Shown here: piece after piece, positions 8,761 through 21,400 of the stretch
Layout of the letters: each line of letters begins with the position of its first letter
How positions within the stretch are numbered: position 1 is the first letter of the stretch
Assembly: GCF_030406325.1 (NCBI RefSeq)
Contig: NZ_JAUEQY010000018.1
Location: 166,518 to 230,517 of the forward strand
Direction: 5' to 3'
Length of the DNA stretch: 64,000 nt
DNA from: Actinomadura sp. DC4
GTDB lineage: Bacteria; Actinomycetota; Actinomycetes; Streptosporangiales; Streptosporangiaceae
Position numbers and translations under genes: made by a program
The notes under the pieces: model-generated
What the model was told of the DNA's origin: nothing
The model's input: only the letters and a program-made list of their open reading frames with translations
Database searches by the model: none

Positions 8761-10791
8761 ATGCTCGGATCTCCAGGCCCCATGACGATGCGTGCACTCG
8801 GCGATCCTTCGGTGACCCGTCAGCGCATCAGACCGGGAACCGTTCGAAAGATCTTTCCCTATGCGAAGCCCTATCGCTGGGGAATCGCGCTCCTGATGCT
8901 CGTCAGCGTGTTCGACGCGGTCATCACCGCGTCGAGTCCATTACTTCTTAAGATCATTATCGACAACGGCATCGTCAAACGCGACACCGGTCTGGTCATC
9001 ATGCTCGCCGTCATCGTGGCCGGCCTCGCCGTGCTCGACGCCGTCGTGGTGCTCGCCCAGCGGTTCTACTCCTCGCGGATCGGCGAGGGCCTCATCTACG
9101 ACCTGCGCACGAAGGTGTTCCGGCACATTCAGCAGCAGCCGATCGCGTTCTTCACCCGCACGCAGACGGGATCCCTGGTCAGCCGGTTGAACACCGACGT
9201 GATCGAGGCCCAGCAGGCGATCTCGTCGCTGCTGACGATGGTCGTCTCCAGCCTGCTCTCGCTGGTCCTCGTGCTCCTCGCGATGTTCTACCTGTCCTGG
9301 CAGGTGACGGTCATCGCGCTGATCCTCATCCCGCTCTTCCTGCTGCCGGCCCGGCTGATCGGGCGCGGCCTCCAGCGGTTCACGCGAGAGTCGATGCAGC
9401 TCAACGCCGAGATGGGCTCGTTGATGAACGAGCGGTTCAACGTCGCGGGCGCAATGCTCGTCAAGCTGTACGGGCGGCCCAGGGACGAGTCGGACCTGTT
9501 CGGCAACCGGGCCGCGCGGGTCCGCGACATCAACGTGGTGACGGCGGTGTACGGCAGGGTGTTCTTCATCGCCATGACGCTGGTCGCCTCGCTGGCGACC
9601 GCGCTGGTGTACGGCCTCGGCGGCAGCCTCGTCATCGACGGGACCTTCCAGATCGGCACGCTCGTGGCGCTCGCCGCCCTGCTGACCCGCCTGTACGGCC
9701 CGATCAACCAGCTGTCTACCGTGCAGATCAGCGTGCTGACCGCGCTGGTCAGCTTCGACCGGGTCTTCGAGGTCCTGGACCTGAAGCCGCTGATCGCCGA
9801 GAGCCCCGAGGCCGTCGCGCTGCCGGCGGGCGAGCCGGGCCGGGCCGCCCCGGAGATCGAGTTCGACAAGGTGGCGTTCCGGTACCCCAAGGCCAGCGAG
9901 ATCTCGCTGGCCTCGCTGGAGTCGATCGCGCTGCCGACCGCCGAACGCTCCGGGGACCAGGCCGTGGTCCTGCGCGACGTCAGCTTCTCCGCGCCGGCCG
10001 GAAGGCTCACGGCGCTGGTCGGCCCGTCCGGGGCGGGCAAGACGACCATCACCCACCTCGTGTCGCGGCTCTATGACCCCGGCTCCGGAACCGTACGGAT
10101 CGACGGGCACGACCTGCGGGACCTCACGCTGGACTCGCTGCACGACACGATCGGCGTGGTCACCCAGGACGCCCACATGTTCCACGACACGATCCGCGGC
10201 AACCTGATCTTCGCCCGCCCGAACGCGACCGAGGACGAGGTCGTCGAGGCTTGCCGGGCGGCCCAGATCTGGGACCTGATCTCCTCGCTTCCGAACGGGC
10301 TCGACACCGTGGTCGGCGACCGCGGCTACCGGCTCTCCGGCGGGGAGAAGCAGCGGGTGGCGCTGGCCAGGCTGCTGCTCAAGGCGCCGTCGGTCGTGGT
10401 GCTGGACGAGGCGACCGCGCACCTGGACTCAGAGTCGGAGGCCGCCGTGCAGCGCGCGCTCGAGACCGCGCTCGCCGGGCGGACCTCCCTCGTCATCGCG
10501 CACCGGCTGTCGACCATCCGCGAGGCCGACCAGATCCTCGTCATCGACGACGGCCGGGTCCGCGAACGCGGCACGCACGACGAGCTCCTGTCACGCGGCG
10601 GCCTCTATGCCGAGCTCTACCACACGCAGTTCGCGCGGCAGTCGGAGAACGGCTCCGGCCCCGCGGCGCCCCCTCCTCCCGAGCCCCCGGCCGAGCCGGC
10701 GCCGATGGGACCGACCAGGAAAAGACTGGGCGGCGGCGGTTTCTCCGGGACCCGGGGTTCCATGCCGCATTTCCCCGGCGGCGATATCTGA
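8761..10791 (+). CDS. ABC exporter, fused membrane and ATPase domains
   Basis: 676-residue half-size exporter of the MsbA/LmrA type, likely acting as a homodimer in the cytoplasmic membrane. Six membrane helices lie within about residues 35-325, followed by a nucleotide-binding domain (about 355-610): Walker [10 protein letters not shown] from residue 421, signature LSGGEKQR from 525, Walker B VVVLDEAT and the H-loop IAHRLST. An insertion of about 30 residues ([19 protein letters not shown]) sits before the ATPase core, and the C-terminus is Pro-rich. ATG 8761 follows AGGAGG (8744-8749) at 11 nt; the ATG at 8782 is a shorter alternative. A TTA codon lies at 8941-8943. Its position between the P450 and the first NRPS makes peptide export the likely role; substrate is inferred. 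Confidence 0.92.
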   Translation: MLGSPGPMTMRALGDPSVTRQRIRPGTVRKIFPYAKPYRWGIALLMLVSVFDAVITASSPLLLKIIIDNGIVKRDTGLVIMLAVIVAGLAVLDAVVVLAQRFYSSRIGEGLIYDLRTKVFRHIQQQPIAFFTRTQTGSLVSRLNTDVIEAQQAISSLLTMVVSSLLSLVLVLLAMFYLSWQVTVIALILIPLFLLPARLIGRGLQRFTRESMQLNAEMGSLMNERFNVAGAMLVKLYGRPRDESDLFGNRAARVRDINVVTAVYGRVFFIAMTLVASLATALVYGLGGSLVIDGTFQIGTLVALAALLTRLYGPINQLSTVQISVLTALVSFDRVFEVLDLKPLIAESPEAVALPAGEPGRAAPEIEFDKVAFRYPKASEISLASLESIALPTAERSGDQAVVLRDVSFSAPAGRLTALVGPSGAGKTTITHLVSRLYDPGSGTVRIDGHDLRDLTLDSLHDTIGVVTQDAHMFHDTIRGNLIFARPNATEDEVVEACRAAQIWDLISSLPNGLDTVVGDRGYRLSGGEKQRVALARLLLKAPSVVVLDEATAHLDSESEAAVQRALETALAGRTSLVIAHRLSTIREADQILVIDDGRVRERGTHDELLSRGGLYAELYHTQFARQSENGSGPAAPPPPEPPAEPAPMGPTRKRLGGGGFSGTRGSMPHFPGGDI

Positions 10792-10808
10792 CGTTGTTCG
10801 ATCCACGC

Positions 10809-10841
10809 CCCCGCCACTGACAACGAGATCTGGTGGCGGGG
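10809..10841 (+). terminator. Hairpin between exporter and first NRPS gene
   Basis: Nine-base arms CCCCGCCAC and GTGGCGGGG separated by 15 nt, starting 18 nt past the exporter stop. It may terminate or attenuate transcription entering the NRPS genes. No U-run follows. Confidence 0.5.
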
Positions 10842-10878
10842 CTTGTGGCGCGCCATTGTTCCGCCATTGTCTGTTCAG

Positions 10879-10905
10879 TTGGACAGAAACAGATTTCGGT
10901 AATAT
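10879..10905 (+). promoter_or_regulatory. Possible promoter for the NRPS operon
   Basis: TTGGAC (10879-10884) and TAATAT (10900-10905) resemble -35 and -10 boxes, but the 15-nt spacing is short. The region is markedly AT-richer than the coding DNA around it and lies between the hairpin at 10809 and the first NRPS start at 10973. Confidence 0.3.
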
Positions 10906-10972
10906 CCAGCACCGCACCCTGTCATATGGCGAGCGTTTATTCACCCCAGATCATGAAGGAGAGGGGAGCCCG

Positions 10973-13900
10973 GTGGCTCAACCGCGCGTGGAGGATCTGT
11001 GGCCGCTGTCGCCGTTGCAGGAAGGGCTTCTCTTCCATGCTCTTTATGACGAGCGGGCCACCGACGTATATGCGCTCCAGGCGGTCCTGGACATCGAGGG
11101 ACCGCTCGACGCCGCGACGGTGCGGGCGTCCGGGCAGGCGCTGCTGGACCGGCACGCCAACCTGCGGGCCGGCTTCCGCCAGCCCGCGGCGCTGGACCAG
11201 CCCGTCCAGGTGATCGCGGGCCGGGCCGAGCTGCCCTGGCGGGAGGCCGGGATCTCCGCGCCGTCCGGCGACGCGGCGGAGGCCGAGGCGGCGTGCCTGG
11301 CGGCCGACGAGCTGGAGCGGCGATTCGACCCGGCGGTGCCGCCGCTGCTGCGTTTCCTGCTGATCCGCTTCGCCGCGGAGCGCCATCGCCTGGTGATCAC
11401 CAGCCATCACATCCTCATGGACGGCTGGTCCCTGCCGGTGCTGACGCGTGAGCTGTTCACCGTGTACCGGGCGGGTGGCGACGCGAGCGTGCTGCCGCCG
11501 GTGGCGCCCTACCGCGACTACCTGGCCTGGCTCGGCCGCCAGGACCGCGAGCGGGCACGGGCGGCGTGGCGGACGGAGCTGGCGGGCACGGACGAGCCGA
11601 CCCTGGTCGCGGCGGCCGAGCCGGTGCACACCGACGGCGCGGTGGTGCCCGAGCGCGTACGCGTGGCGGTGGGCGCGGAGCTGACCGCCACGCTGCGGAC
11701 GCTGGCGCGCGACCGCGGCCTGACCCTGAACACGGTCGTCCAGGGCGCCTGGTCGATGCTCGTCAGCCGTCTGGTCGGCCGCTCCGACGTGGTGTTCGGC
11801 ACGATGGTGGCGGGCCGTCCCCCGGAGCTGCCCGGCATCGAGAACATGCTCGGCCTGTTCGTCAACACCGTGCCCGTACGCGTGCGGCTGGATCCGGCGC
11901 AGCCGGTCACCGACCTGCTCGCGGACCTGCAGGCGCGCCAGTCGGCGCTGATGGACCACCAGTACCTCGGCCTCGCCGAGATCCAGAAGCTGGCCGGGCC
12001 GGGCGCCGCGTTCGACACGCTGATCGCCTACGAGAGCTACCCCGTCGACCCGGCGGGACTGCCGGCCGCGGCGGACGGCCTGCGCGTCACCCCCGCCATC
12101 GGCGGCCTCGAGGCGACCCACTACCCGCTCAGCCTGACCGTGCTGCCGGGTGAGGAGCTGCGGCTGCGCCTGACCTACCGCCCCGACCTGTTCGACGAGC
12201 GGACCGCCGAGCGGCTGGCGGACCGCCTCGTACGGGTCCTGGAGGTGGTGGCGGCCGATCCGGAGGCGCCTGTCAGCCGGGTGGGCGTGCTGGACGCGGC
12301 CGAGTACGGGCAGGTGGTCGAGGAGTGGAACCAAACGACGGTGCCGGTCGCCGGCCGGTCGGTGCCGGAGGTGTTCGCGGCGCGGGCGGCGGAGCGCCCG
12401 GACGCGGTCGCGGTCGTCTCGGGCGGCGAGGCGCTGAGCTACGCGAGCCTGGACGCGGCGGCGAACCGGGTCGCGGCGCGGCTCACGGAGGCCGGGGTCA
12501 CCCGGGGCCGCCGGGTCGGCGTCGTCGCGGACCGGTCGGCGCTGCTCGTCGCGGTGCTGCTCGGCGCGATGAAGGCGGGCGCGGCGTACGTGCCGCTGGA
12601 CCCGGCGTGGCCGGCGGCCCGCGTCCGGCAGGTCCTGGCCGAGGCCGGGGTCGGCGCGCTGGTGACCGTGGACGGCGCCTGGCCGGAGGGTCTCGCGACG
12701 CGGGACTCGCTCGCGGTGCTGCCGGTGGACGCCGGGCTGCTGGATGAGCCCGCGAACCCGCCGGCGGCCGTCGCGGCAGGCCCGGACGACGTGGCGTACG
12801 TGATGTACACGTCGGGTTCGACGGGGGTGCCGAAGGGTGTGGCGGTCACGCATCGCGGCGTGGTCGGCCTGGCGGCGGACCGGTCGTGGTCGGGCCGTCA
12901 CGAGCACGTTCTGCTGCACGCGCCGTTCACGTTCGACGCGTCGACGTGGGAGCTGTGGGTGCCGCTGCTGGCCGGCGGCCGGATCACGGTGGCTCCTCCT
13001 GGCCGGATGGACGCTGCCACGCTGCGCGAGCTGATCGCGGGCGGTGACCTGAGCGCCGTGCATGTCACGGCCGGGTTGTTCGCGGTGATGGCGGAGGAGT
13101 CGCCGGAGTGTTTCGCCGGGTTGGCCGAGGTCGTGACGGGTGGGGATGCTGTGAGTGTGGCGGCGGTGGCCAGGGTCGCCGATGCCTGCCCGGACACCGC
13201 GGTGCGTCAGATGTACGGCCCGACGGAGGTCACCGTCTGTGCGACCGTGTACGCGGTCGAGCCGGGGGTGGAGGTCCCGGCGGTGCTGCCGATCGGCTCG
13301 CCGTTGGACAACACCCGTGTCTACGTTCTGGACGGTTTCTTACAGCCGGTGCCGCCGGGTGTGACGGGCGAGTTGTACGTCGCGGGGACCGGGCTGGCGC
13401 GCGGCTACTGGGATCGGCCGGGCCTGACCGGCGAGCGGTTCGTGGCCTGTCCGTTCGATGCCGGTGGGCGTATGTACCGGACCGGTGACCTGGCCCGCTG
13501 GACCCCGGACGGGCAACTTGTCTTCGCCGGCCGCGCGGACGCTCAGGTGAAGATCCGTGGTTTCCGGATCGAGCCGGGTGAGGTCGAGACGGTTCTGTCC
13601 GGCCACGAGAGCGTTGGACAGGTCGCCGTCATCGCCAGAGAAGACGAGCCGGGCCAGAAACGGCTGGTCGCCTACGTCGTCCCCGCCACGGTGGACGGCG
13701 GAGAGCTACGGGAGTTCGCCGCCGGCCTCCTTCCCGACTACATGGTCCCGGCGGCGGTGGTCCCGCTGGAGGCGCTGCCGCTCACGCCGAGCGGCAAGGT
13801 CGACCGTGCCGCGCTGCCCGCGCCCGACTTCGCGGGAACCGTCGAGGGACGCGCCCCGCGTACGCCGGTGGAAGAGGCCCTCTGCGAGCTGTTCGCCGAC

Positions 13901-15480
13901 GTCCTGAACCTGGAGAGGGCCGGCGCGGAGGACAGCTTCTTCGACCTCGGCGGCGACTCCATCATGTCCATGCAGCTCGTCGCCCGCGCCCGCCGCGCCG
14001 GCGTGGTCATCACCGCCCAGGACGTCTTCGAGCACCGGACCCCCGCCGGAATCGCCGCCGTCGCCGAGAGCGACCTGGCCGCGAGCCCGCGAGAGGAGGA
14101 GGCCGGCGACGAGGCGGGCCGGGTACCGCTGACCCCGGTCATCCGCAGGCGGGCCGAACGAGGCGGCGTGGCCGGCCTCGTGGGCCGGTTCTCGCAGTCG
14201 ATGCTGGTCAGGGCGCCGGCCGGGCTGGACGCCGACCGGCTGACGGCGGCGGTCCAGGCCGTGGTGGACCGCCACGACGTCCTGCGGGCACGCCTGGTCT
14301 GCCCCGACGAGAGGGATCCGGCGTCATGGCGGCTGGAGTTCGGTTCACCCGCCGCCGACGCGACGCTCGTGAAGCGCGTCGAGGCGGACGCGGACGTACG
14401 GCAACTGGGCCGCGAGGCCGCGGACCGGCTGGACCCGCGCGCGGGCGTGATGCTCCAGGTCGTCTGGCTGGACCGCGGTTCGGACGAGGCGGGCCGGCTG
14501 CTGATCGTGGCCCATCACGCGGTCGTGGACGGGGTGTCGTGGCGGGTGCTGCTGCCGGACCTGGCGGCGGCGTACGCCGGCGCGGAGCCGGAGCCGGCCG
14601 GGACCTCGTTCGCGCGGTGGGCGCGGTCGCTGGCCGCGTCGGCCGGGGAGCGGGCGGCGGAACTCCCGCTCTGGGAGGCGGTCCTGCGGGACGGCGAGCC
14701 GGCGCTCACGCACCGGCCCCTGGACCCCGCCCGTGACACGGCGGAGAGCATGCGGCGGCTGTCGCTCTCGCTGCCGCCGGAGGTGACCGAGGCGCTGCTC
14801 ACGAGCGTTCCCGCGGCGTACCACGCCGGGATCGACGACGTACTGCTGGCCGGGCTCACCGGCGCGGTCACCGAGTGGCGCGGCCCCGGGCCGGTGCTGG
14901 TGGACGTGGAGGGTCACGGCCGCGAGCCGCTGACACCCGGCATGGACCTGTCCCGTACGGTCGGCTGGTTCACCAGCGTCCATCCGGTCCGGCTGGAGGC
15001 GGGGACGGGCCAGGCCGCCGGCTCGCTGATCAAGCGGGTCAAGGAGCAGCTGCGCGCGGTCCCCGGCGACGGCCTCGGCTACGGGCTCCTGCGCTACCTC
15101 ACCGGGGCCGGCGCCCTGGCCACGCTGCCGGCGCCGCAGATCGGCTTCAACTACCTCGGCCGGTTCGGCGGCGGGTCGGACGACGCGGAGGACTGGGCCC
15201 CCGTCGGCACGGACGTGCTGGCCGGAGAGGTGGACGCGACCATGCCGGCCGCGCACGCGCTGGAGGCCGGTGGGCTGGTCCGTGACGGTGCGGACGGTCC
15301 GGAGTTGAGCCTGTCGCTGTCGTGGCCGGGGGAGTTGTTCGAGGAGGTGTCGGTTCGCGCGCTGGGGGAGGCGTGGGCGGCGATGCTGGCCGGTCTGGCC
15401 GTGCATGGTGGTGGTGGGTTCACGCCGTCGGACTTCCCGCTCGTCGCGCTGGAGCAGGCGCAGGTGGAGGAGCTGGAGTC
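10973..15480 (+). other. NRPS1 module 1: C-A-T-E, Hpg-like pocket
   Basis: C motif HHILMDG with His145/His146 intact. A-domain pocket read against GrsA positions 235, 236, 239, 278, 299, 301, 322, 330 and 331: D-A-W-H-V-G-M-V-C. This resembles 4-hydroxyphenylglycine pockets (DAYHLGLLC type) with V/M/V exchanges; moderate confidence. Carrier GGDSI. E domain intact: HHAVVDG (His1181) and EGHGRE. Product residue predicted D. Confidence 0.7.
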
Positions 15481-18400
15481 GATGCAGCCGGGGCTGGCCG
15501 AGATCTGGCCGCTCTCGCCGCTGCAGGAGGGACTGCTGTTCCACGCCGTCTACGACGAGGACGCCGTGGACGTCTACTCCGGCCAGGGCGTCCTGGACCT
15601 GACCGGCCCGCTGGACGCAGGGGCGCTGCGGGCGTCGGGGCAGGCGCTGCTGGACCGGCACGCGAATCTGCGGGCGGGGTTCCACCAGGTCGCGGGGCCG
15701 GCTCAGCCGGTCCAGGTGATCCCGGCCGGGGTCGAGCTGCCCTGGCGCGAGGCCGACCTGTCGGGCCTGTCCGCGGACGCGGCACTGGCCGAGGCCGAGC
15801 GCCTGGCGGCGGAGGAGCTGGGCCGCCGGTTCGATCCGGCGGTGCCGCCGTTGTTGCGGTTCCTGCTGATCCGTTTCGGTGCGGAGCATCACCGGCTGGT
15901 GATGACGAACCATCACATCTTGATGGACGGGTGGTCGCTGCCGGTGCTGATGCGTGAGCTGTCGGCGGTCTACGGCACCGGCGGCGACCACTCCGGCCTG
16001 CCTCCGGCGGCCCCGTACCGCGACTACCTGGCCTGGCTCGGCCGTCAGGACCGCGAGGCCGCGCGTACGGCCTGGCGCGAAGAGCTCGCCGGGCTGGACG
16101 AGGCCACGCTCGTCGCCGAGGCCAAGACGGCGCGCAGCCCCGTCGTGCCCGAATGGGTCGAGGCCGAGACGAGCCGCGAGCTCACCGCCGCGCTCCGGAC
16201 GCTGGCGCGCGAACGCGACCTGACCGTCAACACGCTCGTCCAGGCCGCCTGGGCGCTCCTCGTCGGGCGGCTCACCGGCCGCGACGACGTCGTCTTCGGC
16301 GCGGTGGTGGCCGGCCGCCCGCCCGAGCTGCCCGGCATCGAGGACATGCTCGGCCTCTTCATCAACACCGTGCCCGTACGGGTGCGGCTGGACCCCGCGC
16401 AGCCCGTACGCCGGATGCTGACCGACCTGCAGGCCCGGCAGGCGGCGCTGATGGCCCACCAGCACCTCGGTCTCCCCGAGATCCAGCGGCTGGCCGGGGC
16501 CGGCGCGTCGTTCGACACGCTCGTCGCGTACGAGAGCTACCCGTTCGACCCGGCGGGCGTCTCGTCGTCCGCTGGCGGACGCAGCCTGCAGATCACCCCG
16601 GCGGGCGGCCGTGACGCGACCCACTACCCGCTCACGCTGGCCGTGGGGCCCGGCGAGGACCACCTGCTGCTCCGGCTGGCGTACCGCCCCGACGAGTCCG
16701 ACCGGCCCAGTGCCGAGCGCCTCGTGGAACGCCTGCTGCGCGTGCTGGAGACCGTGGCGGACGACCCCGACATACGGGTGGGCCGGGTGGAGATCCTCGA
16801 CGACGCCGAACGGCGGCTGGTCGTGGAGGAGTGGAACCGGACCGCGGTGGAGGTCGCGTCGCGGACGATGCCGGAGCTGTTCGAGGCGCGGGCGGCCGCG
16901 ACCCCGGACGCCGTCGCGGTGACGTTCGAGGACCAGGCGCTGACCTACGCGGAGCTGGAGGCGGCGGCGAACCGGCTGGCCTGGTACCTGACCGGACGGG
17001 GCGTCGGGCCGGAGCTGACGGTGGCGGTGGCGCTGCCGCGCTCGGCCGAGCTGGTGGTGGCGCTGCTGGCGGTGGCCAAGACGGGCGCGGCGTACGTGCC
17101 GATCGATCCGGACTATCCGGCGGCGCGGGTGGAGTTCATGCTCGCCGACGCGGCCCCGGTCTGCCTCGTGACGACGGTGGCCCTCGCCGTACGCCTGCCG
17201 GGCCGGGTCCCGCCGGTGGCGCTGGACGACCCGGCGACGGCCGAGGCGCTGGCGCTCTTCCCGGAGCGGGCGCTGCGGGACGGCGACCGGCCGGCCCCGC
17301 TGCGTCCCGCGCATCCGGCGTACGTGATCTACACCTCCGGTTCGACCGGGACGCCGAAGGGCGTGCTGGTCCCGCATCGGAACGTGGTGAGCCTGGTCGA
17401 GTCGGCCGGACGGCGGTTCGACCTCGGCGCCGGTGACGTGTGGAGCCTGTTCCACTCCTACGCGTTCGACTTCTCGGTCTGGGAGCTGTGGGGCGCGCTG
17501 CTGCTCGGCGGCCGCGTCGTGGTGGTGCCGCACGCGGTGAGCCGGTCGCCACGGGAGTTCCTCGGGCTGCTGGCACAGGAGAACGTGACGGTCCTCAGCC
17601 AGACGCCGTCGGCGTTCTACCAGCTCATGCAGGCCGACGAGGAGAGCCCCGCCGAGGCGGCGCTGCGGTACGTGGTGTTCGGCGGTGAGGCCCTGGAGCC
17701 GGCCCGGCTCCGCGAGTGGTACGAGCGGCACCCGGCTCCGGTGCTGGTCAACATGTACGGCATCACCGAGACCACCGTGCACGTCACGTACGTGCCGCTG
17801 GACCGCGACGACGTCGGCAGCGTGGTGGGACGGCCGCTGCCCAACACGAAGGTCTTCGTCCTGGACGCCTCCCTGCGGCCGGTGCCTCCAGGCGTGGTCG
17901 GGGAGATGTACGTGGCCGGGGCCGGGCTCGCGCGCGGCTACGGCAACCGGCGTGCCCTGACGGGGGAGCGGTTCGTCGCCTGCCCGTTCGGCGCCGGTGA
18001 GCGGATGTACCGTACCGGCGACCTGGCGCGCTGGAACGACGACGGCGAACTCGTCTTCGCGGGCCGTGCCGACGCGCAGGTGAAGATCCGCGGGTTCCGG
18101 GTCGAGCCCGGCGAGGTCGAGGCCGCCCTGGCGGGCCACCCGAGTGTCGGGCAGGTCGCGGTCATCGCCCGGCCGGACCGGCGGCAACTCGTCGCCTACG
18201 TCGTCCCGGCCGCCGGCGCGGAACCGGACCCGGCGGTGCTGCGGAACTTCGCGGCACGGCTGCTGCCCGAGTACATGGTCCCGGCCGCGTTCGTGCCGCT
18301 GCCGGAGCTGCCGCGCACGCCGAGCGGCAAGCTCGACCGGGCCGCGCTCCCGGCCCCCGACTTCGCCGGTCTCGCGACGGACCGCGAGCCCCGTACGCCG

Positions 18401-21400
18401 GTCGAGGCCCTGCTGTGCGAGATGTTCGCCGAGGTGCTGAACCTGCGGCGGGTCGGCGCCGAGGACGGTTTCTTCGACCTCGGCGGCGACTCGATCATGT
18501 CGATGCAGCTCGTCGCCCGCGCCCGCGGGGCCGGCGTCGTCATCACGCCGCGGCAGGTGTTCGAGCGGAAGACGCCCGCCGCCCTGGCGGCCGTGGCGGG
18601 CGGCGAGCCGGCGTCCACGCCGGCCGAAGAGACGGACGGCGGTGGCGGGCCGGTGCCGCTGCTTCCGGTGATGCGCTGGATGGCCGACCGCGCCGGCGTC
18701 GCCGGGCTGTCGGGCCGGTTCTCCCAGTCGATGGTGGTGTCCGCGCCGGCCGGGCTGGACGCCTACCGGCTGACCTCGGCGATCCAGACCCTGGTCGACC
18801 ACCACGACGTCCTGCGGGCACGGCTGGTCTGCCCCGACGAGAGCGACCCCTCTTCATGGCGGCTCGACCTCGGTACCGCCGGCGTCGACGCGGCCGGCCT
18901 GATCCGGCGCGTGGACACGGAGGAGGCGCCGGAGTGGCGCGAGGCCGCGGACCGGCTGGACCCGCGCGCCAGGGTCATGCTCCAGGTGGTCTGGCTGGAT
19001 CGCGGACCGGACGAGGCGGGCCGGCTGCTGATCGCGGTGCACCACCTGGCGGTGGACGGGGTGTCGTGGCGGGTGCTGCTGCCGGACCTGGCGGCGGCGT
19101 ACGCCGGGGCGGAGCTTGAACCGGTCGGGACCTCGTTCGGCCGGTGGGCGCGGTCGCTCGCCGCCCAGGCCGGGGAGCGGGCGGTGGAGCTGCCGCTCTG
19201 GGAGCGCATCCTCCAGGACGACGAACCGGCGCTCGCGGACCGTCCGCTGGACCCGGCGCGGGACACGGCGGCGAGCATGCGGCCGGTCTCGGTACCGGTG
19301 CCGCCGGAGGTGACCGAGGCGCTGCTGACGAGCGTTCCCGCGGCGTTCCACGCCGGGATCGACGACGTGCTGCTGGCCGGGCTGGCCGCGGCGGTGGCCG
19401 AGTGGCGCGGCCCCGGACCGGTGCTCGTGGACGTCGAAGGCCACGGCCGCGAGCCGCTGACGCCCGGCATGGACCTGTCACGTACGGCCGGCTGGTTCAC
19501 GAGCATCCACCCGGTCCGGCTGGACCCGGGAGCGGCCGACCCCGCGCTCGTACGGTCCGGCGAGGCGGCCGGACACCTGATCAAGAGGGTCAAGGAGCAG
19601 GTGCGCGCCGTCCCTGGCGACGGGCTGGGTTACGGGCTGTTGCGTTACCTCAACCCGGCCACGGCTCCCGCGCTCGCGGCGCTGCCGGCGCCGCAGATCG
19701 GCTTCAACTACCTCGGCCGGTTCACCACGGCCGGCGACGACCGGCCGGGGGACTGGGAGCAGATCCGGCTCGGCGGCGACGGCGACGCCGGCCTGCCGGT
19801 CGCACACGTCCTCGAGGCGAGCGGCATCGTACGCGACGGCGCGAACGGCCTGGAGCTCACCGTGTCACTGGCCGCGCCCGCACACCTCCTCGACGAGGCC
19901 ACGGTCCGTGGGCTGGCCGAGGCGTGGGCGGCGATGCTCGCCGGGCTGGCGGCGCACGGCGCGGGTGGGTTCACTCCGTCGGACTTCGGGTTGGTGGCGC
20001 TGGACCAGACGCAGGTGGAGGAGCTGGAGTCGGCGCAGCCCGGGCTGGCCGATGTGTGGCCGCTGTCGCCGTTGCAGGAAGGGCTGCTCTTCCACGCCGT
20101 CTACGACGAGGACGCCGTCGACGCGTACGTCGTCCAGCACGCCCTCGACCTGGACGGACCGCTCGACATCGGGCTGCTGAAGGCCGCCGGGCAGGCCATC
20201 CTGGACCGCCACCCCAACCTGCGCGCCGGATACCAGCAGGTCGCCGGCCTGGAACAGCCGGTCCAGGTGATCCCCGCGCGGGTCACGCTCCCCTGGCGGG
20301 AGGTCGACGCCTCCGGCGGGGAGGCCGAGGCCGTACGGCTCACCGCCGAGGAGCTGCGACGGCGCTTCGATCCGGCGGTACCGCCGCTCTTGCGGTTCCT
20401 GCTGATCCGCTTCGGCGCGGAACGCCACCGCCTGGTGATCACGAACTACCACATCCTGATGGACGGCTGGTCGCTGCCCGTGCTCATGCGCGAGCTGTTC
20501 ACCGTCTACCGCGCCGGCGGCGACGCGAGCGGGCTGCCGCCGGCGGCGCCGTACCGCGACTACCTGGCCTGGCTCGTGCGCCAGGACCCGGAGCGGGCAC
20601 GCGCCGCGTGGCGGGAGGAACTCGCCGGAGCCGACGAGCCGACCCTCGTCGCGGCGGCCGACGACGGCCGCACGCCCGTGGTGCCCGAACGGGTACGGGC
20701 GGCGCTCGGCGCCGACCTGACCGCCGCCCTGCGGACGCTCGCCCGCGAGCGCGACCTGACGGTCAACACCGTGATCCAGGGCGCGTGGGCGATGCTGGTC
20801 AGCCGCCTCGCCGGCCGGTCCGACGTCGTGTTCGGCGCGGTCGTCGCGGGCCGCCCGCCGGAGCTGCCGGGCATCGAGGACATGCTCGGCCTGTTCGTCA
20901 ACACCGTGCCGGTACGGGTACGACTGGACCCGTACCGGCCGGTCACGCAGGTGCTGACCGACCTGCAGTCCCGCCAGTCGGCACTGATGGACCACCAGTA
21001 CCTCGGGCTCGCCGAGGTCCAGAGACTGGCCGGGCCGGGCGCGGTCTTCGACACGATGATCGCGTACGAGAACTACCCGGGTGACCCGGCCGGAGTGCCG
21101 GCGCCCGAGGACGGCCGCGGCCTGAGGATCACGCCGGCGGGCGGCCGCGAGGCGACCCACTACCCGCTGACGCTCGCGGTCGGGCCGGACGGCGACCGGC
21201 TGCGCCTCCGGCTCACGTACCGGCCCGACGTGTTCGACCAGGAGACCGCCGAGCGGCTGGTCGAGCGGCTCATCCGGGTGCTCGACGCGATCGCGGCCGA
21301 GCCCGGCGTACCCGTCGGCCACGTGGGCGTACTGGACGCGGCCGAACACCGGCGGGTGGTCGAGGAGTGGAATCGTACGGCGGTGCCGGTTTCTGGTCGG

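Noticed and set aside
10607..10972. Upstream extension of NRPS1 into the exporter gene
   Set aside because: The extension has no NRPS homology and overlaps the exporter in another frame; GTG 10973 has a strong ribosome site and starts the condensation domain.
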